Notes under the pieces: model-generated
The model's input: only the letters and a program-made list of their open reading frames with translations
Database searches by the model: none
Told to the model about the DNA's origin: nothing
Translations under genes and position numbers: made by a program
Assembly (NCBI GenBank): GCA_964566055.1
Contig: CAZMHI010000009.1
Span: 33,892-97,891 of the forward strand
DNA: 64,000 nt
Direction: 5' to 3'
DNA from: TMED23 sp964566055
GTDB lineage: Bacteria; Pseudomonadota; Alphaproteobacteria; Rhodospirillales; UBA2165
Part shown: piece by piece, positions 33,931 through 42,001 of the stretch
Layout: each line of letters begins with the position of its first letter
Numbering within the stretch: position 1 is the first letter of the stretch

Positions 33931-34311
33931 AGTTTTCTATTTCTCCAACAATTTGCCAATAAGCGTTAGAAATTCGTCTCGCCCGTTCGGATTAGTTCAG
34001 CCGCCTCGGGCGCGCCTATTTACATAAATTTTTCTGATAATACTGTCTTGCCAGCGAATTCTTTGTATTCCTATCTTACCAGCTCTAAATCGAGCCCAAT
34101 GAGCCGCTCACACAACAATGCCGACCCAGCCCGCCATGTTACCGGCTTACTTGATCGGCAGAGTGGTTATACCACAAAAATAGGCCCAAATACAGACCCA
34201 TTTGTTAACATGTGTAATAATGCGTGGAAATACGTATAAAAGCTAAGAAAAATGGCCCGCAAAACCGAGCCATAATCCTTAAATTTCAACAGGTTACTTT
34301 AAATGCAGCCT
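33931..34311. other. Intergenic region between carD and ferredoxin gene
   Basis: These 381 bases lie between two leftward genes. They should contain the carD promoter and the end of the ferredoxin transcript. No convincing gene, hairpin or RNA was recognised. Confidence 0.45.
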
Positions 34312-34647
34312 TTAGCTGCCAGCACCCGGGCTTTCACTCAATTCAGCACGTTTGCCTTCTTTATCTTTCCATTCATCGGCATCGGCGGGACTTTCACCTT
34401 TAACCGTAATATTCGGCCAAGTAGCTGATAGGCGGGTGTTGATTTCCAGCCATTCATCCAAGCCATCTTCGGTATCCGGCAAAATAGCTTCCGCTGGACA
34501 TTCCGGCTCACACACTCCGCAGTCGATGCATTCGTCGGGGTGAATTACCAAAAAGTTTTCACCTTCATAGAAGCAATCGACGGGGCAAACCTCGACGCAA
34601 TCCATATATTTACATTTAATACAATTTTCGGTGACGATGTAGGTCAT
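34312..34647 (-). CDS. fdxA: 7Fe ferredoxin FdxA
   Basis: This 111-residue soluble electron carrier has one [3Fe-4S] and one [4Fe-4S] cluster. Cysteine motifs are CIKCKYMDCVEVCPVDC and CIDCGVCEPECP in the first 55 residues, followed by the C-terminal extension typical of the Azotobacter/FdxA type. It could donate electrons to several enzymes in the cell, including radical SAM or RdhA-like proteins, but there is no direct evidence. It lies downstream of the TerB gene on the same strand. Confidence 0.95.
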   Translation of the reverse strand: MTYIVTENCIKCKYMDCVEVCPVDCFYEGENFLVIHPDECIDCGVCEPECPAEAILPDTEDGLDEWLEINTRLSATWPNITVKGESPADADEWKDKEGKRAELSESPGAGS

Positions 34648-34711
34648 GTTGGTCTCCGTTTAAACCCTATATTTTTGTTCGCCGTACTAACAGGCGCATT
34701 CTTTATTACAC

Positions 34712-35173
34712 TTATGATGCCGCAATGCCAAGTCTTGCAACCACTCTTTTTCGCGCATCTCCCCGGTCACGGTCATTGACGTAAATCAAGCCCGCAACCC
34801 GGCTAATCAGATTTGCCTCAAAGTGATCAACATTGCCGTCGGCATAAGCGACTTCCCACAGCATTTCAATCATCTCGATCCGCTGTTCGGCCTCGTAGCG
34901 GTCCTTGATCACTCGGGTAAAGGCATAAAGCTCACCCGATTCCTGAATGACGATTTCGGCTTCCGCAATGAGTGTCTCGGTTTCTTCGTCATTGAGATCA
35001 AAATGAGATTTCATCAAGCTCGTGATACTGGCGCGTTCGTCCTCGTCAAAATGGCCATCCATAGAGGCGGCCTCAACCAGCAAAGCAGCAGCGGCGGCTT
35101 GAAGTTCGTCTTTTTCCGGCGGGCCGGCTTTCGCGGCGCCCTCGGCAAATAATGCTTTAATTCGATTTATCAT
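34712..35173 (-). CDS. TerB family protein
   Basis: This 153-residue all-helical protein of the tellurite-resistance TerB (DjlA N-terminal-like) family has two conserved acidic repeats: AASMDGHFDEDERASI and VAYADGNVDHFEANLI. Acidic residues at equivalent places in the two repeats may bind metal. TerB domains occur in stress and envelope-associated systems, but a solitary TerB protein in this context has no defined role. It is encoded between the S4 protein and the ferredoxin, on the same strand as both. Confidence 0.85.
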   Translation of the reverse strand: MINRIKALFAEGAAKAGPPEKDELQAAAAALLVEAASMDGHFDEDERASITSLMKSHFDLNDEETETLIAEAEIVIQESGELYAFTRVIKDRYEAEQRIEMIEMLWEVAYADGNVDHFEANLISRVAGLIYVNDRDRGDARKRVVARLGIAAS

Positions 35174-35228
35174 AAGGCGCTATCTAGCATGGAGAAAATC
35201 ATAGGAAAAGCCGTGATGCAGTGAATAA

Positions 35229-35612
35229 TCAACCCCGCCCCATCAATTTATCGATAGCCCGCCGTTCGGTTTTGGTTGGCCGGCCGGCACCCATTTCGCG
35301 TTTGCCGGTCGTGGCGACGGGCGTTTTATCGCTGCTTTTCCTCGCCACGGGTGGCGCCAGATCTTCATAGAGCGCTTGAGCTTCCGGGGCCGGTCCACGT
35401 CTTGTGCCGAGGGCGACAATCTTGATCACTCTAATATGCGGGCCTTTCGGAAATGTCAGCACATCACCGGGGCGAACCAATTGATGAGCTTTGGAGGTTA
35501 CCTCGCCATTGAGGCGCACTTTGCTGGCTTGGCAGAGCTTGGTAGCAAGTGAGCGGCTTTTCAAAAAGCGCGCCTGCCACAGCCATTTATCCAAACGTAA
35601 GCCTTCACTCAT
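35229..35612 (-). CDS. S4 domain RNA-binding protein (HslR-like)
   Basis: This 127-residue protein has an N-terminal S4 RNA-binding domain (RLDKWLWQARFLKSRSLATKLC...VRLNGEVTSKAHQLVRPGDVL) and a short basic C-terminal tail. It resembles E. coli HslR (Hsp15), which rescues stalled 50S subunits carrying nascent chain-tRNA. The start overlaps the stop of the helicase gene (ATGA, 35609-35612), so the pair is translationally coupled. Confidence 0.92.
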   Translation of the reverse strand: MSEGLRLDKWLWQARFLKSRSLATKLCQASKVRLNGEVTSKAHQLVRPGDVLTFPKGPHIRVIKIVALGTRRGPAPEAQALYEDLAPPVARKSSDKTPVATTGKREMGAGRPTKTERRAIDKLMGRG

Positions 35613-38137
35613 GAAACCTTGAGTTCCTTTAATTTTGCGAAGGGCGAGTCTTCCGGCGGCGGTTTTGACACCGCAGCTTTTTTCGTACTCCCAGATTTTT
35701 TGTTTTTGCGGTAGGGCTTCTTATTGGCTTTGGCGGCAAAAGCGAATAGCACTGTTTCATCACCTTCTTTGGGTTTTTGCTTTTCATAGCCGAGCGACTT
35801 AAAAACACCAACCACATCCTCCGCCGAACAGCCCAGCAAATTCAGCAGTTCCGGATCGGCGGCGAAAGGACCTTTGAGACTTCGCGACTTCAACATTCCC
35901 AGCACCCGCTCCAGGATATCAATGCGGATATAGAGATCACCAGCCTGCCGGAAACCGGCGGCCTGCATGAAATCAAGGGGTACATCCGCGTCATAGGGCA
36001 CCGAGACCCGGCCCGGCGGCGGCACTTCCGGCAAAGGTTTAATCTCGTTCTTCACCGCCCACAGCAACGCACTGAGGCCGGCCGGCTTGGGTCGCAATAG
36101 CGGCGGGAAGAACACTTCGCGGCGGCCAAGCTTGATGTCGAGATGATGCAGCGCGCCGTAATCTTTTTTCTCCAAAGCTTTTAATTGCTTGGCGGCCTGG
36201 CGCTTATTCATGACGCCACCGCATTCTACCAGCTGAAAAACCAAGCCCCGCACCGCGCCGCTTAAGTTGCGGTCCCTGGCTTTCAGCAATGGTTTTAGAT
36301 TTCGGCCAATATACTCATCAAGCCAGTTTTGCAGGCGCTGTTCTATTTTGTCCCGGATCGGCCCCTCCAGCAAATCACTCGACAGCAATTTGAACTTTGG
36401 CTTGAAGGCATCCGCTCCGGCGGTAAGGCGCGCCACCGGTTGCTGCCGCCAAGCCAGCTTACCATCACCCCTGAGCTCTATGGTTTCATCCTCGGCACTG
36501 ATTAAAGCACTGGCCCGGCGCTCCACTTCACCCGCCAAAGCCCGGTAAGCCGCCGCCGTCACTGTGCGTCCCGCGACATCGCTATCGGTGGTATCGGGGA
36601 CAAACTTAAAACCCTCAAGGCGACCGACAAAATGGCCTTCGACCATGACATCACCTTCAGCATTGACCGCCGACTGCAGATATTCCTTGTCTTTAAGTTT
36701 TCTCACCAGCACTGCTGTGCGTTGATCGACGAAGCGTTGGGTCAATCTTTCATGCAGCGCATCGGAAAGCCGGTCTTCGATCTCACGGGTCCGGCCCTGC
36801 CAGCTTTCGGGATCATCAAGCCAATCGGCCCGGTGGGAAATATAGGTCCAGATGCGGATATTGGCGATGCGATCCACCAGCGATTCAATACCGCCGTCGA
36901 CCTGATCAATCCGGGTTACTTCCTTGGCGACCCAGTCATTATCGAGTTTCCCGGCTGTGCTTAAAGATTGATAGATATGAGATAACAGACGTTGATGACC
37001 ACCCGTGACCTGTTTCCGGAAATCAGGGATTTGGCAGACGTCCCACAAGAGATGCACGCTGTCCGGATTGATCAGCCGGTCCCGTATCTCAGGCTCGCGG
37101 GCGAGCTTAACCAAGTTCTGCTCGTCGCTGGGCCGGCGCACTTTGACCAGCCCCTCCTCGTCCGGAAGCTCGCTTAAGCTTTGCAATAACTTATCGATGG
37201 ATCGAAAGTCCAGGCGGCTGTTGCGCCACTGAATGTGGCGGATCGGATCAAAGCGGTGGTTTTCAATTTGCTCGACAAGGTCAGGCTCAATCTCCGGCGC
37301 CTCACCGGTGACACCAAAAGTACCGTCACTCATATGACGCCCAGCCCGACCGGCAATTTGCGCCAGCTCCTCGGCCCTCAAATTTCGTCTAAAAGTGCCA
37401 TCGAATTTGTTGAGGGCAGCGAAGGCGACGTGATCGACATCCATATTGAGGCCCATGCCGATAGCATCGGTCGCCACCAGATAATCGACATCGCCGTTTT
37501 GGAACATCTCAACCTGCGCGTTGCGGGTGCGGGGGCTGAGCGCGCCCATAACAATCGCCGCACCGCCCCGCTGACGCCTGATCAGTTCGGCAATGGCATA
37601 AACATCGGCAGCGGAAAAGCCGACCACGGCACTGCGTGGTGGCAGGCGAACGATCTTGCGACTGCCGGCAAAAGTCAAAGTTGAAAAGCGGGGCCGGGTG
37701 ATAAACTCGATGCCGGGCACAAGTTTTTCCAAGACGCCCCGAATGCTTTCGGAGCCCATAAACATGGTTTCCTGCTCACCGCGGGCGTTAAGCAAACGAT
37801 CGGTAAAAACATGACCGCGATCGGCATCGGCGCAAAGCTGAATCTCATCCACGGCCAGGAAATCAACCGGCTTGGTAATGGGCATAGACTCGACCGTGCA
37901 GAAAATATATTTGGCATGAGAGGGGATGATTTTTTCTTCGCCGGTGATCAAGGCAACTTGCCGCGCTCCTTTGAGCGCTACCGCCCGGTCGTAGTTTTCG
38001 CGGGCGAGCAAGCGAAGCGGGAAGCCGATCATACCGCTGCCATGGGCCAGCAGGCGCTCCATGGCGAGGTAGGTTTTGCCGGTATTGGTCGGCCCGAGAA
38101 CAGCCGTCACCCGGGCGTCAGAGGTTGATATCTGCAT
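35609..38137 (-). CDS. SUV3-like superfamily 2 RNA/DNA helicase
   Basis: This 842-residue helicase is related to mitochondrial SUV3 and common in alphaproteobacteria. It has motif I LGPTNTGKTYLAMERL, a DEIQ-type Walker B (LAVDEIQLCAD), the C-terminal RecA-like lobe with TDAIGMGLNMDVDHVAF, and motif VI QIAGRAGR. A long C-terminal region with an Ala/Lys-rich tail (KKPYRKNKKSGSTKK) follows. Mitochondrial SUV3 acts with an exoribonuclease in RNA decay. A similar bacterial role is inference. It is first in a coupled pair with the S4 protein. Confidence 0.92.
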   Translation of the reverse strand: MQISTSDARVTAVLGPTNTGKTYLAMERLLAHGSGMIGFPLRLLARENYDRAVALKGARQVALITGEEKIIPSHAKYIFCTVESMPITKPVDFLAVDEIQLCADADRGHVFTDRLLNARGEQETMFMGSESIRGVLEKLVPGIEFITRPRFSTLTFAGSRKIVRLPPRSAVVGFSAADVYAIAELIRRQRGGAAIVMGALSPRTRNAQVEMFQNGDVDYLVATDAIGMGLNMDVDHVAFAALNKFDGTFRRNLRAEELAQIAGRAGRHMSDGTFGVTGEAPEIEPDLVEQIENHRFDPIRHIQWRNSRLDFRSIDKLLQSLSELPDEEGLVKVRRPSDEQNLVKLAREPEIRDRLINPDSVHLLWDVCQIPDFRKQVTGGHQRLLSHIYQSLSTAGKLDNDWVAKEVTRIDQVDGGIESLVDRIANIRIWTYISHRADWLDDPESWQGRTREIEDRLSDALHERLTQRFVDQRTAVLVRKLKDKEYLQSAVNAEGDVMVEGHFVGRLEGFKFVPDTTDSDVAGRTVTAAAYRALAGEVERRASALISAEDETIELRGDGKLAWRQQPVARLTAGADAFKPKFKLLSSDLLEGPIRDKIEQRLQNWLDEYIGRNLKPLLKARDRNLSGAVRGLVFQLVECGGVMNKRQAAKQLKALEKKDYGALHHLDIKLGRREVFFPPLLRPKPAGLSALLWAVKNEIKPLPEVPPPGRVSVPYDADVPLDFMQAAGFRQAGDLYIRIDILERVLGMLKSRSLKGPFAADPELLNLLGCSAEDVVGVFKSLGYEKQKPKEGDETVLFAFAAKANKKPYRKNKKSGSTKKAAVSKPPPEDSPFAKLKELKVS

Positions 38138-38183
38138 AGCTCAAAGATCGGTCTTTCGCCGCCAAGATGCAAGCGGGGAAAAA

Positions 38184-38241
38184 GGGGACATGTTTTTGGC
38201 ACTTCCCATCGGCCTTTCAATCGGTTGCCTAACGTGTCCCC
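38184..38241. repeat. GGGGACA...TGTCCCC inverted repeat between helicase and HPF genes
   Basis: GGGGACA (38184-38190) and TGTCCCC (38235-38241) form a perfect 7-bp inverted repeat around 44 bases. It occupies most of the 112-base gap between the two leftward genes. It could be an mRNA hairpin or a dispersed repeat. No poly-T follows on the minus strand. Confidence 0.5.
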
Positions 38242-38249
38242 AGTATTTT

Positions 38250-38627
38250 TTAAACTTCGGCGTCGGCCTGTTCCATCATGGAATGCTTTTTCGCTTTGGT
38301 ATGCTTTTCGCGTCTTTTGCGCAGGGTTTTCTTCAACTGGCGACGCACCGCTTCGAAGGCATCGCGGATCGCAATATAAACATCCTCATGGGCATGGTCG
38401 TCGGGATCGCGGGCCACCACGATTTCCTCTCCCGGCAAGGTGATGTCCACCCGGATATGATAAAGCTTTCCTTTGGTATGCTGGCGATGAGGCGCCTCAA
38501 CCACAACCCGGCAGGAGGTGATCCGGTCGGTATAGGTCTCGAGCTTTTCGACTTTCTCTCGAATTTTCTCTTCAACAGCATCTGAATGGGAAATATCGCG
38601 GAAGGAAACTTGTAATGGGATTTTCAT
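38250..38627 (-). CDS. hpf: Ribosome hibernation promoting factor (short HPF/RaiA family)
   Basis: This 125-residue protein binds the 30S decoding channel and inactivates ribosomes in slow growth. The family pattern is seen in MKIPLQVSFRDISHSDAVEEKIREKVEKLE, HIRVDITLPGEEIVV and DVYIAIRDAFEAVRRQLKK. It lacks the C-terminal dimerisation domain of long HPF. It is not next to rpoN, its common neighbour. An FNR/FixK-type box lies 144 bases upstream, which suggests induction at low oxygen. Confidence 0.93.
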   Translation of the reverse strand: MKIPLQVSFRDISHSDAVEEKIREKVEKLETYTDRITSCRVVVEAPHRQHTKGKLYHIRVDITLPGEEIVVARDPDDHAHEDVYIAIRDAFEAVRRQLKKTLRKRREKHTKAKKHSMMEQADAEV

Positions 38628-38770
38628 TGACCACTCTTTTCGTTATGTGACAAAGGTCGGACCCGAAAGCCGGTCCCACGGTCAACATACTGACAGATTA
38701 TCGGTCGTCACCGCAATAGACGCGAGCTTTTAATCCATTTTTATTGAACATGATATTGCGGGAAAAATCA

Positions 38771-38784
38771 TTGATTACAGTCAA
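38771..38784. promoter_or_regulatory. FNR/FixK-type box upstream of hpf
   Basis: TTGATTACAGTCAA fits TTGA-N6-TCAA perfectly and the strict FNR consensus TTGAT-N4-ATCAA with one mismatch. It is the core of a longer perfect inverted repeat (ATCATTGA at 38767-38774, TCAATGAT at 38781-38788). Read towards hpf, a -10 like TTCAAT at 38748-38743 would give a class II (-41.5) geometry. Confidence 0.55.
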
Positions 38785-38863
38785 TGATATCGTAATTTTA
38801 GTCAAGAAATCAGTGACATATGAAAAATAATCGCCGCAAATTAACATATTCAACAGAACAGGC

Positions 38864-38892
38864 CTTGCGTTACCCGCCCTATAGATACATAT
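38864..38892 (+). promoter_or_regulatory. Candidate heat-shock (RpoH-type) promoter of htpG
   Basis: CTTGCG at 38864-38869, then 18 bases, then CATATG at 38888-38893. This closely parallels the clpB upstream element (CTTGCG-N17-CATATT). It lies about 65 bases before the htpG start. Confidence 0.5.
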
Positions 38893-38956
38893 GAGGTCGC
38901 GAAAGCGGATTATCCAGTCCCAAATGACAATTTATTTTAAGCGATATGAGTGAAAA

Positions 38957-40867
38957 ATGGCCAAAGCAAAAACTGAAACTAAACCCGAAGAGAAACTGGA
39001 ATTTCAGGCCGAGGTCGCCAAAGTCCTCGATTTGGTTATTCACTCGCTTTACAGCAACAAAGAAATTTTTTTACGGGAGCTCATTTCCAACGCCTCGGAT
39101 GCTTGCGATAAGCTGCGTTATTTGTCCCTCACCGAAAGCAATCTGATCGATGCCGGCACTGAGTTCGGCATTACTTTGTCGGTTAATGAAAAAGCTAAGA
39201 GCATCACCATTGCCGATAACGGCATTGGCATGAACCATGACGAGCTGATTGAAAATCTCGGCACCATCGCGCGTTCCGGCACCACGGCCTTTTTGGAAAG
39301 TCTCTCCGGTGATGAAAAGAAAGACGCCGATCTTATCGGCCAATTCGGTGTTGGTTTTTATTCCTGCTTTAGTGTCGCCAAAAAGGTTGAAGTGATCAGC
39401 AGGCGCGTCGGTGAAGAGCAGGCCTGGTTGTGGTCATCGGAAGGCGCCGGCTCTTTCACCATTACCGAGACGGAACGTGATACTCAGGGCACGACCGTGA
39501 CCGTCTATCTCGACAAGGACAATAAGGAGTATCTTGAAGACGCCCGTATTCGGAATATTGTTAAAACCTATTCCGATCACATCTCTCTGCCGATTAATCT
39601 CGAAACCACTAAAGACAAAGAGACTACCAGCGATCAGATCAATTCCGGCTCGGCGATCTGGACCCGGCAAAAATCCGATATCACTGAAGAGCAATATAAA
39701 GAGTTTTATCACCATGTCGGTCATGTCTTTGATGATCCCTGGCTAACCCTGCACAACCGGGTGGAAGGTAAAATCGAATACACTAATTTGCTTTATGTGC
39801 CGTCATCGCCGCCGTTTGATTTGATGAACCCGGAACGCAAACATAAAGTGAAGCTCTATGTAAAACGCGTTTTCATCACCGATGATTGTGAAGATTTGAT
39901 GCCACATTATCTGCGTTTCGTGCGTGGTATTGTTGATTCCGAAGACCTGCCTCTCAATGTCAGCCGCGAAATGCTGCAGCACAATGTGCTGGTGACGCAT
40001 ATCAAGAAAGCGCTGGTCAAAAAAATATTCTCTGAGCTTAAAAAGAAAGCCACCAAAAAGCCGGACGAATATGCGGCGTTTTGGAAGAATTTCGGCGCCG
40101 TTCTCAAAGAAGGTCTCTACGAAGATCATGAGAACCGGGAGAAATTGCTCGAGCTGGTACGCTTCAATTCAACTCATGGCGATGGCATTGTCAGTCTCGA
40201 AGATTATGTCGGGCGCATGAATGACGGCCAGGATGAAATTTTCTATATCTCCGGTGAAGATACCGAAACGCTTAAATCATCACCGCAAATCGAAGGCTTT
40301 AAATCCCGGGGCGTTGAAGTTCTACTGCTGACCGATCCCATCGATGAATTCTGGCTGCCGATGGTACATGTCTATAACGAGAAGACCTTTAAGTCGGTCA
40401 CCGCCGGCGATATCGATCTCGGTAAGATCAAACGCAGCGATGAGGCTGATGACGAAAAGGACAAGCCCGAAGCCGCCGATGATGCTGACATCGCTAAGCT
40501 GATCATCGCCTTCAAGGAAGAGCTGGGCGAAGCGGTGAAAGATGTCCGCGCCTCCGACCGCCTGACCGATAGTGCGGTCTGCCTGGTCGCTGGGGAAGGC
40601 GATATGGATTTGCATTTGGAACGGATGCTCAAAAGCCAAGGGCATATGGATGTGCCGAACAGCACCCGTGTCCTGGAAATCAACTCGACCCATGATCTGA
40701 TCAAGCAACTCTCCGGCCTGACGGATGATCTAGCCAAAAAAGAAGATCTGCAGAACATGGCGCATTTACTGCTCGATCAAGCGCGGATTATTGAAGGGGA
40801 GGCGGTTAGCGATCCGGCAGCCTTCTCAAAACGCCTGAATTCAGCCTTGGCGAAGGGGTTGGTTTAG
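38957..40867 (+). CDS. htpG: Molecular chaperone HtpG (Hsp90)
   Basis: This 636-residue bacterial Hsp90 has an N-terminal GHKL ATPase domain (LYSNKEIFLRELISNASDACDKLRY, DNGIGMNHDEL and QFGVGFYSCF), a middle domain with the catalytic Arg region LPLNVSREMLQHN, and a C-terminal dimerisation domain. Length and motifs are complete. An RpoH-type promoter element precedes it. It is convergent with a thioesterase gene, separated by a perfect palindrome. Confidence 0.97.
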   Translation: MAKAKTETKPEEKLEFQAEVAKVLDLVIHSLYSNKEIFLRELISNASDACDKLRYLSLTESNLIDAGTEFGITLSVNEKAKSITIADNGIGMNHDELIENLGTIARSGTTAFLESLSGDEKKDADLIGQFGVGFYSCFSVAKKVEVISRRVGEEQAWLWSSEGAGSFTITETERDTQGTTVTVYLDKDNKEYLEDARIRNIVKTYSDHISLPINLETTKDKETTSDQINSGSAIWTRQKSDITEEQYKEFYHHVGHVFDDPWLTLHNRVEGKIEYTNLLYVPSSPPFDLMNPERKHKVKLYVKRVFITDDCEDLMPHYLRFVRGIVDSEDLPLNVSREMLQHNVLVTHIKKALVKKIFSELKKKATKKPDEYAAFWKNFGAVLKEGLYEDHENREKLLELVRFNSTHGDGIVSLEDYVGRMNDGQDEIFYISGEDTETLKSSPQIEGFKSRGVEVLLLTDPIDEFWLPMVHVYNEKTFKSVTAGDIDLGKIKRSDEADDEKDKPEAADDADIAKLIIAFKEELGEAVKDVRASDRLTDSAVCLVAGEGDMDLHLERMLKSQGHMDVPNSTRVLEINSTHDLIKQLSGLTDDLAKKEDLQNMAHLLLDQARIIEGEAVSDPAAFSKRLNSALAKGLV

Positions 40868-40884
40868 GGGTTGGTATAAAAGCA

Positions 40885-40906
40885 AGTAGGTTGGAACCAA
40901 CCTACT
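40885..40906. terminator. 22-bp palindrome between convergent htpG and thioesterase genes
   Basis: AGTAGGTTGG and CCAACCTACT form perfect 10-bp arms around AA. The arm overlaps the stop codon (40902-40904) of the leftward thioesterase gene. On the minus strand it is followed by TGCTTTT, so it probably serves as a terminator there. The sequence could alternatively be a dispersed palindromic repeat. Confidence 0.6.
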
Positions 40907-41321
40907 CCCCGCCGATCAAAGCACGCACCTCGTCGGGTACGGGCTCGGCGCGGATGCCGGCAGGGGCGTCAGGATCGCGTTTCCCCCAGACGCGTTTTTC
41001 GGTGCCTTCGACATGGACCGTATCACCCATTTTGACGTCATGTCGGATGGTCCAAACCTTATTGCCCCATTCCTCAACATAGCTTTCGATAACGATCTCG
41101 TCTTCCATGCGCAGCGGCTTGTTAAATTTGGCCGAGGCATCGACCAGCGGCAAACCGACGATGTCATAATTTATCCAAATCTCATTCCACGGCAGCCCAA
41201 CCTCAATGAACATGTTTTGAGTCGCGCGGTCGAACCATTGGAAAAAGTTGGGATAAAAAACGATTTGCGCATTATCGCAATCGCTGAACATGACAGTGTA
41301 ATTATATTTAAAAATTTTCAT
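40902..41321 (-). CDS. Acyl-CoA thioesterase, 4-hydroxybenzoyl-CoA thioesterase family
   Basis: This 139-residue hotdog-fold enzyme has the 4-HBT pattern FSDCDNAQIVFYPNFFQWFDRATQNMF. Asp at position 14 or 16 is at the catalytic place. It hydrolyses an aryl- or acyl-CoA. The next upstream gene on the same strand is a paralogue of similar length, so this is a tandem pair after duplication. The context with BadH-like SDR and enoyl-CoA hydratase genes suggests aromatic or alicyclic CoA esters (inference). Confidence 0.88.
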   Translation of the reverse strand: MKIFKYNYTVMFSDCDNAQIVFYPNFFQWFDRATQNMFIEVGLPWNEIWINYDIVGLPLVDASAKFNKPLRMEDEIVIESYVEEWGNKVWTIRHDVKMGDTVHVEGTEKRVWGKRDPDAPAGIRAEPVPDEVRALIGGE

Positions 41322-41407
41322 CTGATTGGAATCTGACTACCGGTTTCTGAGGGGGCAAGAGATAGCTCTTTATAGGCGATCACATGATCTCAAGCCAAGA
41401 ATTATTA

Positions 41408-41821
41408 TCAATTAAAACACTGCTTAACTTCTTCCGGCACCGGTGCCGCCTTGATGCCGCGTGGAGAGGATTCGTCTTTAATCACCCAGGCCCGTAATTC
41501 CTGACCTTCAGCGATGACATCACCGTCCCGGGTAATCAGGTGTTTGACCAGAAACGTCTTGTTCGTCCATTCTTCGATCCAGGTTTCAACTTCCAATACA
41601 TCATTGATCCGGGCCGGCCGACTGAATTTCGAGGTTGCTTCAATAATTGGAATCCCATCTATGGCGTAATCGCCATACAGCTTTGGAAATCCCAGCCCGG
41701 CATCCTTGAACAAGCGCTCACAATTACGGTCAAACCACTGAAAGTAATGGGGATAGTTAACAATACATTGAGGGTCACAATCACCGGTCGAGATGACTCG
41801 GCTGTGGCGGACTTTGAGCAT
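41408..41821 (-). CDS. Acyl-CoA thioesterase, 4-hydroxybenzoyl-CoA thioesterase family
   Basis: This 137-residue paralogue of the following gene has the motif STGDCDPQCIVNYPHYFQWFDRNC and the shared C-terminal pattern PRGIKAAPVPEEV. It has GGTAGG upstream of the ATG at 41821. An exact FNR-type box is centred 41 bases upstream of a predicted start (see 41855-41895), so this gene is a strong candidate for oxygen-responsive expression. It is first of the two-gene thioesterase operon. Confidence 0.88.
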   Translation of the reverse strand: MLKVRHSRVISTGDCDPQCIVNYPHYFQWFDRNCERLFKDAGLGFPKLYGDYAIDGIPIIEATSKFSRPARINDVLEVETWIEEWTNKTFLVKHLITRDGDVIAEGQELRAWVIKDESSPRGIKAAPVPEEVKQCFN

Positions 41822-41854
41822 TTAAATACCTACCATTAAATTTATTCTGATCGG

Positions 41855-41895
41855 AGTGTAGATGGATAGAATATCGGCACATTGATCAATATCAA
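41855..41895 (-). promoter_or_regulatory. FNR/FixK box with class II promoter for the thioesterase pair
   Basis: TTGATCAATATCAA (41882-41895) is an exact match to the FNR consensus TTGAT-N4-ATCAA. On the minus strand a -10 like TACACT lies at 41860-41855. It predicts a start near 41848, so the box centre falls at about -41, the classical activating position. The same palindrome is also about 113 bases upstream of the divergent SDR gene. Confidence 0.65.
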
Positions 41896-42001
41896 GGTAT
41901 TCAGTACGCCACCGCTTTAAATATCCTAACAGCACATCAGATTCCGTCAGCAATGGACGGCTAGAGAAAAGAATTTATCACCAATTATAATGAGGAAAAT
42001 C

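Noticed and set aside
38864..38884. CTTG with CTATAG at 11-base spacing as the htpG heat-shock promoter
   Set aside because: The spacing is far too short. The CATAT at 18 bases from CTTGCG is the better -10.
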